Assembly (NCBI GenBank): GCA_963804865.1
Contig: CAWDSH010000001.1
Coordinates: 124,001 to 188,000 of the forward strand
DNA from: CAVVEQ01 sp963804865
GTDB taxonomy: Bacteria > Chloroflexota > Anaerolineae > Anaerolineales > Anaerolineaceae
DNA: 64,000 nt
Reading direction: 5' to 3'
Part shown: piece after piece, positions 17,549-27,807 of the stretch
Layout of the letters: each line of letters starts with the position of its first letter
Numbering within the stretch: position 1 is the first letter of the stretch
Program-made: the position numbers and the translations under genes
Notes under the pieces: generated by a model
The model's database searches: none
Seen by the model: the letters and a program-made list of their open reading frames with translations, nothing else
Told to the model about the DNA's origin: nothing

Positions 17549-17577
17549 TGGACAGATTTACATCTCTCGGGTAAAAT
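17549..17577 (+). promoter_or_regulatory. Promoter of rpsT
   Basis: TGGACA (17549-17554), a 17-base spacer and TAAAAT (17572-17577). The start near 17584 leaves a ~35-base leader with TTGGAGGA. Confidence 0.65.
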
Positions 17578-17618
17578 CCTACGTCGCAATAGATGTAATT
17601 TTAATTGGAGGATTTACT

Positions 17619-17885
17619 TTGGCGAATATCAAGTCACAAATCAAGAGAAATCGGCAAAATGAAAAACGCCGTGTACGCAATAGGGTTTACCGTGGTAGTA
17701 CTCGCACGCTGATCGCGAAAGCTCGGGTCGCCATTGATAAAGGCGAAAAGAAAGAGTCCCAGGAATTAACCATGTCAGCCATTAAAGCCCTGGATAAAAC
17801 TGCGCAAAAAGGTGTTATCCATAAAAATAATGCAGCTCGAAGAAAGAGCCGCTTGATGAAACACCTGGCTGCCCAAAGCAAATAA
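17619..17885 (+). CDS. rpsT: 30S ribosomal protein S20
   Basis: 88 residues, full length. The N-terminus ANIKSQIKRNRQNEKRRVRN and the C-terminal HKNNAARRKSRLMKHLA are diagnostic of S20, a 16S rRNA-binding primary assembly protein. The start codon is TTG, supported by TTGGAGGA about 7 bases upstream and by the conserved second residue. A TTG start is known for S20 in other bacteria, where it limits translation and allows autogenous control. The gene is monocistronic: its own promoter lies upstream and a terminator follows. Confidence 0.96.
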   Translation: MANIKSQIKRNRQNEKRRVRNRVYRGSTRTLIAKARVAIDKGEKKESQELTMSAIKALDKTAQKGVIHKNNAARRKSRLMKHLAAQSK

Positions 17886-17929
17886 ATCAGTCTTTTACAC
17901 CTTCCTAGATATAAATCAGATCCATGGCA

Positions 17930-17962
17930 GCGGGAGTCCTCATCTCCCGCTTTTGCTTTTTT
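17930..17962 (+). terminator. Rho-independent terminator after rpsT
   Basis: A GCGGGAG / CTCCCGC 7-bp stem with a TCCTCAT loop is followed by TTTTGCTTTTTT. Confidence 0.88.
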
Positions 17963-18023
17963 ATTTGTTATCATCATAAAGTAAAATGAATAATCACTAT
18001 TCCAGGACAATATTGAGCTTGAT

Positions 18024-19791
18024 ATGTTTGAAGTAGAGCAGAAAAATATAGAAGAACGAATACTTGATCTCCTTATAAAACAGGGGATCAAATGTTCCGC
18101 ACTCCAATGGAGTTACATCCCTTTCTCCGGGCGATGGGGGATTTCCACCTCGTTTTTCCAGGCAGCTGCAATTGAATCCAGAGAAGGCCGAAACATCAAC
18201 GTTCCTCAAAGAGCTCAGGAAATTGCCGAATTTATTGTTAGCAACTTGGATTTACCTGCTGATTTTCACCGTGCTGAGGCAATTAAAGGATATTTAAATC
18301 TCTATTTCACAACCAAAGATTATGCCAGGAAGGTTATTGATATCATCCTGGCGCAAGGACCAGACTTTGGTAGGATTTCCTTCGCGCAAAGAAAAAATAA
18401 TGGTTGAGTTCTCTCATCCGAACACCCACAAGGCATTTCATGTTGGTCATCTGCGTGGTGCGATCCTGGGTGATGTGATATCGCGAATCCTGGAATTTGC
18501 CGGCTACGATGTCGTCAGGGCAAATTATCCCGGTGATATGGGTTTGCATGTAATCAAATGGCTGTGGAACTACAAGAAATTCCATCATGGTGAGAAACCC
18601 ACTGCTGATATCACAAAATGGATGGGTGAGAATTACGCAGAAGCAAATCGGCGATTGGAAGATAATCCCGAATATGAGGTTGAAGTGCGAGATCTTTATT
18701 CCCGCTGGAACGCACGCGACCCAGAACTAGTGAGATTGTGGGAAGAAACCAGAAAGTGGTCACTGGAGGGATTCACCCAGATATATGAGACTCTTGGAAT
18801 TCATTTTGATAAATACTATTTCAACAGTCAAATGGAAGAACCTGGGAAACACATTGTAGATGATCTGATCAGCAAGGGGATTGCCATAGACGAGCGCCCG
18901 TCTGGTGGGGCCGTGATCGTAAAATTGGACGAACTCCTCCATCAGAAAAGCGAAAAATACCGGGTCCTCATTATTCTGCGCTCCGATAGTACTGCCCTCT
19001 ATGCAACCGAGGACCTGGCCTTAGCAAAACAAAAGTTTGACGATTATCCTGATCTCAAGCGCTCACTTTATATCGTCGATGTTCGGCAATCGCTCCATTT
19101 CCTTCAGGTGTTTAAAACTCTTGAAATCGCGGGATACCCCTGGGCGACACTCTCTACTCACGAGCCTTATGAATTGGTGAATCTTCCTGGAAATGTAGTG
19201 ATGGCTTCGAGGGAAGGGACAGTAGTCTTACTCGAAGATTTGATCCGGGAAGCGATTCAACGCGCCAGGGAAGTTGTTCAAGAGAAGAATCCAGGCCTCT
19301 CCGAAATGGAAAAGGATAAAATAGCTAGGGCAGTGGCGATCGGGGCATTAAAGTACCCTATGATTTCACGCGAAAATTCCAAGGTTGTCACTTTTGATTG
19401 GAAAACCGCCCTGGATTTTAACGGTCAGGCAGCTCCCTATATTCAATACGCTTATGTTAGAGCATTAAAGATCATACAAAAAGCGGGGATACCTGTCCCC
19501 GAATCAATTTCACCTGATTATGACTTGAACGATGCTGAGATTGAATTGATCAACGTCCTATCGCATTTTGGAGATTCAGTTAATCATGCTGCCGAAGAAC
19601 TCAGAACTTTAGACATTGCGAATTACGGGTTTGATCTTGCTCAAGCATTCAATAATTTCTATACAATCTGTCCAGTAATCCAAGCAGAACCACAAGTTCG
19701 TGATTTTAGGTTAAGATTGGTAAAAGCCGCTGGGCAAACGATTGAGAATACTCTGGGTTTGATGGGCATCACAGCCCCAGAAGCGATGTGA
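18024..19791 (+). CDS. argS: Arginyl-tRNA synthetase, frameshifted
   Basis: Together two frames encode a full-length ArgRS of ~588 residues. The first frame (from 18024) gives the N-terminal Add1 domain, ending GYLNLYFTTKDYARKVIDII. The match then moves by one base between about 18380 and 18397, next to a run of six A. The second frame continues MVEFSHPNTHKAFHVGHLRG (HIGH motif HVGH), PGDMGLHV, the KMSKS-equivalent MASREGTVV and the C-terminal anticodon-binding DALR domain (FGDSVNHAAEEL). A cell needs ArgRS and no second copy is in the window, so a base-call error is the likeliest cause. The next gene overlaps its stop region. Confidence 0.92.
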
Positions 19792-19820
19792 AAAATCTAC
19801 CTCAAGGAGATGTGCAAGTT

Positions 19821-21143
19821 ATGACCCCAATTCGAACCTTAATCATGGGTGCAGCTGGGCGTGATTTCCACAATTTCAATGTCTTCTTTCGAGACAATCC
19901 TGATTATGAAGTTGTGGCATTCACCGCCACTCAAATCCCGAATATCGAGGGACGGAAGTATCCGGCTGAGCTGGCAGGTAAGTTGTATCCGGAAGGTATT
20001 GCCATTCACCCCGAAAGCGATCTTGAAAAACTGATCAAGGATTTAAAAGTTGATCAGGTCATCTTCGCTTATAGTGATGTTCCGCATGAATATGTCATGC
20101 ACAAAGCCTCACTTGTTATGGCATGCGGAGCTGATTTCCGGTTGATGGGTGTGAGATCGACCCAGGTTAAATCCACGAAACCGGTTGTTTCAATTTGCGC
20201 GGTTCGAACCGGTTCAGGGAAAAGTCAAACAACCCGCCGGGTTTCGTTGATCCTCCGTGACTTGGGGTTTAAAGTTGCAGCGATCAGACACCCAATGCCG
20301 TATGGAGATCTTGTCAAACAAAAAGTTCAACGTTTTGCGACTTATGCTGATCTGGACAAACATGAATGCACCATCGAAGAACGCGAAGAATATGAGCCGC
20401 ATATTGATAATGGTGTCATCGTGTACGCCGGCGTTGATTATGAAGCGATCCTTCGGCAGGCGGAGAAGGAAGTCGATATTGTCCTCTGGGATGGCGGCAA
20501 TAATGATTTTTCATTCTACGTTTCCGATTTGGCCATCGTTGTTGCGGATCCGCATCGCCCAGGGCATGAAAAAGCTTATCATCCTGGTGAAACCAATGTC
20601 CGACTGGCGGATGTATTTGTAATTAACAAAGTTGATACAGCTCTACCCGAAAATGTTATATCCGTTCGGGAAAACCTGCGAGCATTGAATCCCAAAGCGA
20701 TAATCATCGAAGGCGCTTCCCCGTTGTTTGTGGATAAGCCTGAAGAGATTTTTGGCAAGCGTGTCCTAGTTATCGAAGACGGGCCAACCCTCACACATGG
20801 AGAAATGGCGTATGGGGCAGGTTGGGTGGCAGCCAGGCGTTTCGGTGCTAAAGAAATTGTTGATCCCCGACCGTTTGCAGTAGGTGCCATTGACGCGACT
20901 TATAAAAAATACCCAAAAACTGGCCCGATTCTTCCGGCAATGGGTTATGGTGATGAAATGGTCCATGATCTCGAAAAGACGATCAATGCTGCAAAAGTGG
21001 ATATGGTCATTTCAGCGACTCCGATTGATTTGAACCGTATCATAAAAATCAACAAACCCATGCAGCGAGTTCGTTATGAACTTCAAGAGATAGGCCAACC
21101 AACCCTCGAAGATGTTTTAAAGAAAAAATTCGGTAAGAAATAA
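19821..21143 (+). CDS. Cyclic 2,3-diphosphoglycerate synthetase-like P-loop protein
   Basis: 440 residues. The N-terminal Rossmann-like part (TLIMGAAGRDFHNFN) is followed near residue 125 by a P-loop, VRTGSGKSQTT, and by nucleotide-binding-like text WDGGNNDFSF, ADPHRPGHE and VFVINKVDTA. This layout matches the cyclic 2,3-diphosphoglycerate synthetase family, which in some methanogens closes 2,3-diphosphoglycerate with ATP. Bacterial relatives are widespread and their reaction is mostly untested. AAGGAGA lies 10 bases before the ATG at 19821; an upstream in-frame GTG (19788) is less likely. Nearby gap and pgk make a phosphoglycerate substrate plausible. Confidence 0.75.
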   Translation: MTPIRTLIMGAAGRDFHNFNVFFRDNPDYEVVAFTATQIPNIEGRKYPAELAGKLYPEGIAIHPESDLEKLIKDLKVDQVIFAYSDVPHEYVMHKASLVMACGADFRLMGVRSTQVKSTKPVVSICAVRTGSGKSQTTRRVSLILRDLGFKVAAIRHPMPYGDLVKQKVQRFATYADLDKHECTIEEREEYEPHIDNGVIVYAGVDYEAILRQAEKEVDIVLWDGGNNDFSFYVSDLAIVVADPHRPGHEKAYHPGETNVRLADVFVINKVDTALPENVISVRENLRALNPKAIIIEGASPLFVDKPEEIFGKRVLVIEDGPTLTHGEMAYGAGWVAARRFGAKEIVDPRPFAVGAIDATYKKYPKTGPILPAMGYGDEMVHDLEKTINAAKVDMVISATPIDLNRIIKINKPMQRVRYELQEIGQPTLEDVLKKKFGKK

Positions 21144-21155
21144 GAGGAAAAACTA

Positions 21156-21196
21156 CCACGGGCTGTGTTCCAGAAATTTCAAAATGCAGCCCGTGG
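21156..21196 (+). promoter_or_regulatory. 10-bp hairpin in the obg leader
   Basis: CCACGGGCTG (21156-21165) and CAGCCCGTGG (21187-21196) are perfect inverted repeats with a 21-base loop. They end 10 bases before the obg ATG. No T run follows, so it is not a classical terminator; it could hide or expose the start region. Confidence 0.5.
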
Positions 21197-21206
21197 AATA
21201 ATTCTG

Positions 21207-22467
21207 ATGTTCATTGATGAAGTTGAGATCCAGGTCGCTTCTGGAAAAGGTGGAGATGGGTTGGTTCATTTTCACCGGGAAAAATTCGTACCTCGTGGAG
21301 GTCCGGATGGAGGTGATGGGGGCAAAGGTGGGAGTGTCTTTTTCCAGGTCTTCCCGCATCTTAAATACACTTGCCACTTTCAGGCATAAAAGCCGGCATT
21401 TTGCTGCTGATGGTGGTCGTGGTGGCCCTAATAATATGAGCGGGAAATCAGCTGAGGACCTAATCATAAATGTCCCCCCGGGTACAGTGATTTACGATAC
21501 ATCAAATGGTGAAATTATCGGCGATCTTACCGAACCAGGGCAAAAATTGCTGGTCTGCAAGGGAGGTCGCGGAGGCAGGGGAAATCAGCACTTTGCCACT
21601 TCGCGCAATCAGGCACCTCGGACTGCCGAAAGAGGTGAACCGGGTGAAGTAAAGAAATTAAAATTGGAACTGAAACTGATTGCAGATGTGGGAATCATCG
21701 GTGTCCCAAATGCTGGAAAATCCAGCTTGTTAGCCGCTGTATCAAACGCTAAACCGAAAATTGGGGATTACCCATTTACGACTTTGGAACCCAACCTTGG
21801 TGTTGTTGAATTGGACACAAATACATCCCTGGTTTTAGCTGATATCCCCGGGATCATTGAGGGAGCACATCAAGGAGCAGGGTTGGGGGATGCGTTTTTA
21901 AAGCATATTCAGCGAACTAAAGTACTCATTCACCTTCTCGATGGATTATCAATAGATCCAATTGCGGATTTTACCCAAATAAACAGCGAGATGGCTTTGT
22001 TCGATAATCAACTGGCTCAAAAACCTCAAGTTGTGGTGTTGAATAAAATTGATCTCCCCGAAGTCCAGGAAAGATGGAAGACCGTCAAAAAAGAATTGGG
22101 GAAACGCGGATTTCATCCTATAGCAGTTTCTGCCCTAACGAGGCAGGAATTGACTCCAATGCTTTGGAAAGCAGCAGAACTTGTCCAAAAAGCCCCTTCT
22201 GTTATCATGGAGGAGGAGATCCCTGTTTATCGACCTGAACCGGATAAGCGATCATATGATATCAAACGAATCCCCGAGGGGTGGCGAGTAAGTGGAGCAG
22301 CGATAGAACGGGCAGCTGCAATGACCTATTGGGAATTCGATGGATCTGTACGTCGATTCCAAAAACTGATGCAAAAACTGGGTATTGACGAAGCTTTACG
22401 CCAGGCGGGAATAAAAGAAGGAGATACTGTTTTTATACTCGATAATGAATTGGAATGGCAGGATTAA
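21207..22467 (+). CDS. obg: Obg GTPase (CgtA), frameshifted
   Basis: Full-length Obg of ~420 residues across two frames. The first frame gives the glycine-rich Obg fold start (FIDEVEIQVASGKGGDG, FHREKFVPRGGPDGGDGG) and ends soon after. The match moves by one base at the AAA run 21363-21365 into NTLATFRHKSRHFAADGGRGG, followed by G1 GVPNAGKSS, G3 DIPG, G4 NKID and a C-terminal OCT-type domain. Obg binds the 50S subunit and couples ribosome assembly to GTP state. It is essential in most bacteria tested, so the shift is probably an error. The OCT domain is typical of Gram-positives and Chloroflexota. nadD follows. Confidence 0.93.
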
Positions 22468-22491
22468 GCTTTATTGACACGGAGCGAAAAG

Positions 22492-23103
22492 ATGAGGATT
22501 GGAATTTTTGGCGGGACATTTGATCCACCCCACTTGGGGCATTTGATCCTTGCCATGGAAGCCTGCGACCAATTGTCCCTGGATCGATTGCTCTGGATGG
22601 TAACCCCTGACCCACCACACAAAAAGGGGATGACAATAACCCCTGTCGAAACCAGAATGACTTTGATCCAGGCAGCCATTAAGGAAGATCCAGTTTTTGA
22701 GATTTCAAAGTTCGAGATGGGACGACCTGCACCCCAGTACGCTGTGGATACCATCCGGGCATTAAAAACCATGTATCCAAAAGCTAGTTTGATTTATCTT
22801 ATGGGTGGGGATTCGCTTCATGATCTTCCTGAATGGCATCATCCTCTGACGCTTGTTGAAATATCCGATGGCCTCGGGGTAATGCGCAGACCGGGGGATC
22901 TGGTCGATCTGAGCTTGCTCGAAACACAGCTGCCTGGAATTACCAAGAAAGTGTCATTCGTGGATGCTCCACTTCTTGAAATTTCATCGCGCCAGATTCG
23001 GCAGAGGATTTGCAGTCATCGTCCGTATCGCTATTATTTGCCCAAAAATGTATACGAATTGATTTTAAAACTAGAGCTTTATTGCAACCCAGAAGATGAT
23101 TAA
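22492..23103 (+). CDS. nadD: Nicotinate-nucleotide adenylyltransferase
   Basis: 203 residues. GIFGGTFDPPHLGHL is the nucleotidyltransferase start with its T/HxGH motif, YLMGGDSLHDLPEW is the NadD substrate region, and EISSRQIRQRI replaces ISSTxIR near the end. It makes deamido-NAD from nicotinate mononucleotide and ATP. The frame opens at 22474, but the ATG at 22492 starts the family N-terminus and has GGAG 8 bases upstream. The obg-nadD order is common in bacteria and suggests one transcript. Confidence 0.95.
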   Translation: MRIGIFGGTFDPPHLGHLILAMEACDQLSLDRLLWMVTPDPPHKKGMTITPVETRMTLIQAAIKEDPVFEISKFEMGRPAPQYAVDTIRALKTMYPKASLIYLMGGDSLHDLPEWHHPLTLVEISDGLGVMRRPGDLVDLSLLETQLPGITKKVSFVDAPLLEISSRQIRQRICSHRPYRYYLPKNVYELILKLELYCNPEDD

Positions 23104-23240
23104 TCAAGTCATCATTTCATGGGATAAAACTGCGTTGTCATATATTGAAATCGTTTATGGAATTGATTGATTCGATTTTCTGATATTTTTTCGATTTTAA
23201 TTGCTTGCATAACTGAAAACTAAAAGTAGGGGGATTGACC

Positions 23241-23246
23241 TATAAT
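23241..23246 (+). promoter_or_regulatory. -10 box immediately before the first polysaccharide gene
   Basis: A perfect TATAAT is followed by six bases and the ATG at 23253. The -35 region is not convincing. The geometry predicts initiation on the start codon. Confidence 0.5.
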
Positions 23247-23252
23247 TTTATT

Positions 23253-25487
23253 ATGGTTTCAAGCGAAAGATCCTTAAGTCAAAGTAAAACGAAAATACCA
23301 GACAGTATTTTTCTTCGCACAACAATTGCGATTGGAATGCTTTTGTCCATCATTGCGGGTGGTTACATTTGGAGTGCTGACATTTGGATCCAAATAATAT
23401 CGTCCTTGTTCTTCACGATATTATCAGCTTGTTACATTATTTATCGATGGAAAAGGAAAGCTCGACTGCCATTTACCCACTTGGAATGGGGAGTGTTATT
23501 ATATTTTATTTCTTTTCTGGTTTCGCTAATAAACTCCGGATACATTTCCTCAGGGATATGGAGACTGATCTCAGCAATTGATCTTGGAATCATATTCTAT
23601 TGTCTGGTCGATCTTTTTGAAGACAATGGAAAAGGAAGAATGTTTCTTGAAGTATTACTGTGGGTAAGTAGTGTCGTGCTTTTATTAGCAGTCTTCGAAA
23701 TCGGTTATGCGTATAGACAATATTGGATGGAGATTGGAAAATCGTGGGTACTGCCACCTACTCCTTACCGGGTGACTGGGATATTGGGTCACGCGAATGC
23801 TTTGATGGCATTTTTGAATCTCTCGGCGCCTATAGCTCTCATCTTCTTTTTTGAGTCCAAAAAGCCCATACAAAAAGCATTACTGTTGGTTTGGGGAGTT
23901 CTCTATGTTTTTGTGCTGCCATTTACCTCTTCTCGAGGAGGATGGCTTGGAGCGGTCACTTGGATGCTGATCCTGGGACTGGGTTTGTTTATCAGAAGGT
24001 ATCCCTGGAAAGTTGTTTTAGATTTCATTCGCCAAAAAAGAAAATGGGTAATTCCTTTTGTGATTTTAGGAATTGGTATCGTTTTATTATTGGGTTATTT
24101 ATTTGTGATGAAGTTTGCTGGATATCGACTCAGTAACGCCAACCCATTCAGTGGGCGGTCTGAAATGTGGGAAAGTGGGTTGCGTGTTTGGCAATCCTCA
24201 CCCTGGTTGGGTGTTGGACCAGGGAGATTTCCTATGGAAATATTGAAGGTTGTTGACAACATCCCTCCAAAATATTGGCCCAGTCACGCCCACAATCTTT
24301 TTTTCAATGTTTTAGCGGAATTTGGCATCATGGGTCTGTTGGTGATATCGACTTTGATAATTACTGTCGTCTTGAATGTAAAAAGGATTCACTCTCGTAT
24401 TTCAGATCAACGCTTCCCATTATTCATTGCCATTGTTGCATCCATGATTGGATTATTGGTTCAAATGATCGTTGATGATTTTATGCTGTGGATGGCAGTG
24501 ATGATTCCGTTGGTTATTTTGTTAGCAGTGCTTTATTCTTTTCAAGAACTCCCAATGCCTCGCTTTAAAAAGATTTCGATGTCCTGGCTGCTGATTCCAA
24601 TACTTGTAAGTACCGGCCTTTCAGGATGGAGATTGTGGACTTATTGGCCGATGGCTTCCGCCATGAATACTGATATTGTCTCAAGGCGGATACAAGCTGA
24701 ATTAATATCCTCAAGTTCTGAAAGGGATGAAAATCAATCATTTTTTCTCTGGGAGGCTGGGCTTGCCTGGGCAAAATACTACGACCAATCCAGGGATCCA
24801 TCATCTCTTGAAAAATCAATTTATTATCTTGAGAAATTCCTGGTTTTGGAGCCTGAATTCTCGCTGGGATGGGCAAATCTTGGCATCTTATATGGTTATG
24901 ATGATCCCGTAAAAAGTGTTGAAGCATTTGAAAATGCAATTGATCTTGCGCCAAGGGTTGCAGCGTACCATTTGAACCTTGGGAATTCGACTTGAGGCTG
25001 AGATAGGCATTTGATCGGGCAACAAAAGAATATCTCTGCAGTACTTGAACTGGAACCCTCTTGGGATTCAGATGCATTCTGGAATGCGAATTCTTTCCGA
25101 AATTCAATAAATGAATCATGGGTAGTAGAAAACCCAGGGAGAAATAAAGATCAATACTGGAACAGGGCGTTAGATATGATCGGCAGGGGCAACAATGATT
25201 CTGCCAGGGTGTTGATCGCGAATGGCCGTTGGATAGGAGAAGCGAGGTTGCCTTTACTTGTTGCTGAAGCAACCCTTGCTGATGCAAAAGGGGATGAAGA
25301 AACTTTGAATCAGATTCTATCTTTGATTCGTATCGAAATGCAGAAGGATAGATTAATTTCAACCAATAGTTTCGCTGATACTTATTCCTTGTGGATCAAT
25401 CATATGGATGGATTGCCAGAAGATTTGGTACCAAATTTTGTCCAGCTTTATCCAGATTATGGGCAAAACTCATTGCTGGAGCCTTGA
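23253..25487 (+). CDS. O-antigen-ligase/polymerase-like (Wzy_C) membrane protein with TPR tail, frameshifted
   Basis: An intact version would be ~745 residues. Residues 1-450 contain about ten membrane helices with the Wzy_C loop region (LGVGPGRF, SHAHNLFFNVLAEFGIMG). A TPR region follows (FLVLEPEFSLGWANLGILYG, FENAIDLAPRVAAYHLNLG). Around 24985-25030 the TPR match passes through all three frames: LNLG, RLEAEIG, AFDRATKEYL, then SAVLELEPSWDSD. Stops at 24993 and 24999 interrupt the main frame. The net shift is zero, so this is local damage or a stretch of bad base calls. The family polymerises or ligates lipid-linked glycans at the outer membrane-facing side. Confidence 0.8.
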
Positions 25488-25489
25488 TC

Positions 25490-27802
25490 ATGAAAAAAAT
25501 GCAATGGAACTACCTTCTTCAAGAATCGATTCTGCTTCTATTATTCAGCTATCTGTTGATCATCGATGTTGCAAATCGTGACCTGACAATCTATCCCCTG
25601 TTGATCGCCAGCCTCATTCTTACTTCTGGTGTTGTCTTCGCCTGGCTCATTTTTGGTCAACGGACAACCAAAGACACAGTTATTCCTTTACTGATTTGGG
25701 CAGCCCTGGTGATCATTACTTTATTGACCTCAATTGACGCGAGACGATCAATCACAGAACTGGGCATCATGTTTCTTTCAATTTTTGTTTTTCTGTTATC
25801 TATGGATCTTGTCGCCCATGGATGGAAAGCAGATCTGATTATCAAGTGCGTTTTAATCGTCGGTTTTATCGTAGTAGCATTTACCTGGTACGGGGTGATT
25901 GATTGGTATCGGTCCTGGTTATCAGTATCACCTGGCGATTGGATTCCCAGCGTGTCCTACCGATTATCTTCCCCCAATGTCCAAGCTTGGAATCTCAATG
26001 CTCTTTTGATGCTTACTTGCGGGAGGTTGGTGTTTTCAAAGACCAAGATTTCCAGGGTACTACTATTCTTTTTTTCATTATCAATAATTGGATTACTCTA
26101 TTTAAGTTCATCTCGAAGCGGATGGATAGCAACAGGTCTAGGTATGATTGTTCTGGTTTTCTCATATATCCGCCTTCAAAAGATAAATTTATTGGAGAAG
26201 TTGAATGAAATTAAAAAGAATAAGGTCTGGTTAGTTCTTCTGATTTTGCTTTTAGCAATTGTCTTAGCATTTGGTGGATATCTTCTTTATCGGCAAGCAT
26301 TGCATCCCAGCCATGGTTCATTGTTGCGATCGCGATATGAATTTTGGGAGCCAGCGGTCAAGGTTTTCATTTCTAAACCCATTTTCGGACAAGGTTTGTT
26401 TACATTCTCCAGTGCCCTACTCTCTGCTCATTCAACACCTCCATTTGGCATTTATCTCCATGCCCATAGTATTCCATTGACATTAGCTGCCGAAACTGGA
26501 TTGGTCGGATTAAGCTTTTTCGGTTTCTTCCTTTTCTGGTTTATCAATTTAATCCGAAAAAGGATAAAAACAATAGGGATTTATTCGTATCCAGAGATCA
26601 TTGGTTTGTTTGCAGCTCTTTCAGCTGCATTAACGCATAGCTTATTTGATTCTTTTATTGGAAAGTCACTTGGCACTCTAGTTTTGGCAATTGCTTCAGG
26701 AGCTATTCTCGCCCAGCCAGGTAATACAGGAAAGAAACTGTCCCGTCCAGTATGGGCACTTATCCTGCCGGCGTTATTGTTGGGATCTATCTGGGTTTTT
26801 GAACCAATGGTTAGAGGAATTCAGGCAGCCGAACAAACACAATGGGAAAATTCTATAAAGGCACTCACCGACGCCACAAATAGGGATCCAAACTTGGCAG
26901 TCACCTGGCAGCAGAAAGGATTGGTCGCAGGATTCCTTGCGGATGAAGGTGATACTGTTGCCTTGGATGAATCGATATCATCTTTTGAAAAAGCGATCGA
27001 AATAGATCCTTACTGGTCGCTTAACCAATTGAACTTAGGCGCATTATTTATGGCCAATAATGATTATGAATCAGCAAGAAGTTCTTTTAAGGAAGCGACT
27101 CAATTGGCATCAAATAATTTTCTGGTGCATTTCAATTTGGCAATACTCGAAGAAAAAATGGGGAATAACGACAAAGCGATTGAAGAATATGGTTTAGCCT
27201 TGACATCGATGCCTGAATATTACGATGCTGATTTTTGGCAATTAACAGATCTTCGGAGAACAGCAGTCGATAAATGGTTATCGTCACAACCTCAAATAGA
27301 ACCGATGACCTTCGAAGAAAAAGTGTCTGCTCTTCAAAGAAATCCTGATGATGCGAAACGATATTTATGGGTGGCAAAAGAGTACTATGCGGATGAATTT
27401 TATGAGGATGCTGAAGATCTCCTTGAAAAAGCAAATTTTGCCTACTTGAATTCCCCCTTGAATCAGGTTGATATTCTAATTTTACGCGCAGAGATTGCAG
27501 CTCAAAAAGGGCAAATGGAACAGGCCATTACCCTTGGTGAAGAGGTATTCGCGTTCCTTGCGAATCAGGGAATTGCCGGACCAGGATCAAATCAAGGGAT
27601 TCTCTATGATCAACTAGCATTTCGGTCAATCTCAGCCCCACAAGAACTGGTGCCACAGGTGGAAACAATAGGTTTACGAGCTAATGATAAACAATTCTGC
27701 CAAAAGGTTATTGAGTGGTGCCGTGAAATTGGCAATGAAAAAAAGGCAGGGGAGTTGGAAGAAAAATTGCATCAATTATCTTTAAAAGAATCTGAAGAGT
27801 AA
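25490..27802 (+). CDS. O-antigen-ligase/polymerase-like (Wzy_C) membrane protein with TPR tail
   Basis: 770 residues, built like its upstream neighbour. About eleven membrane helices occupy residues 1-435, with the Wzy_C-type loop FGQGLFTFSSALL and LHAHSIPLTLAAETGLVGL. A C-terminal TPR region begins near 465 (ALTDATNRDPNLAVTWQQKG, SLNQLNLGALFMANNDYESA). A frame extending upstream to 25391 overlaps the previous gene; the ATG at 25490, 2 bases after that gene's stop, fits the membrane start. The two neighbours are probably an old tandem duplication. The likely role is polymerisation or ligation of a surface glycan; the substrate is unknown. Confidence 0.85.
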   Translation: MKKMQWNYLLQESILLLLFSYLLIIDVANRDLTIYPLLIASLILTSGVVFAWLIFGQRTTKDTVIPLLIWAALVIITLLTSIDARRSITELGIMFLSIFVFLLSMDLVAHGWKADLIIKCVLIVGFIVVAFTWYGVIDWYRSWLSVSPGDWIPSVSYRLSSPNVQAWNLNALLMLTCGRLVFSKTKISRVLLFFFSLSIIGLLYLSSSRSGWIATGLGMIVLVFSYIRLQKINLLEKLNEIKKNKVWLVLLILLLAIVLAFGGYLLYRQALHPSHGSLLRSRYEFWEPAVKVFISKPIFGQGLFTFSSALLSAHSTPPFGIYLHAHSIPLTLAAETGLVGLSFFGFFLFWFINLIRKRIKTIGIYSYPEIIGLFAALSAALTHSLFDSFIGKSLGTLVLAIASGAILAQPGNTGKKLSRPVWALILPALLLGSIWVFEPMVRGIQAAEQTQWENSIKALTDATNRDPNLAVTWQQKGLVAGFLADEGDTVALDESISSFEKAIEIDPYWSLNQLNLGALFMANNDYESARSSFKEATQLASNNFLVHFNLAILEEKMGNNDKAIEEYGLALTSMPEYYDADFWQLTDLRRTAVDKWLSSQPQIEPMTFEEKVSALQRNPDDAKRYLWVAKEYYADEFYEDAEDLLEKANFAYLNSPLNQVDILILRAEIAAQKGQMEQAITLGEEVFAFLANQGIAGPGSNQGILYDQLAFRSISAPQELVPQVETIGLRANDKQFCQKVIEWCREIGNEKKAGELEEKLHQLSLKESEE

Positions 27803-27807
27803 CGGCA

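Noticed and set aside
18375..18400. Programmed ribosomal frameshift in argS
   Set aside because: There is no slippery heptamer with a downstream pseudoknot that I can see, and similar shifts occur in several other genes of the window, so sequence error is simpler.
24565..25362. 265-codon antisense open frame across the damaged Wzy/TPR gene
   Set aside because: Gln/His/Leu-rich antisense text with no domain; the sense strand has clear homology.
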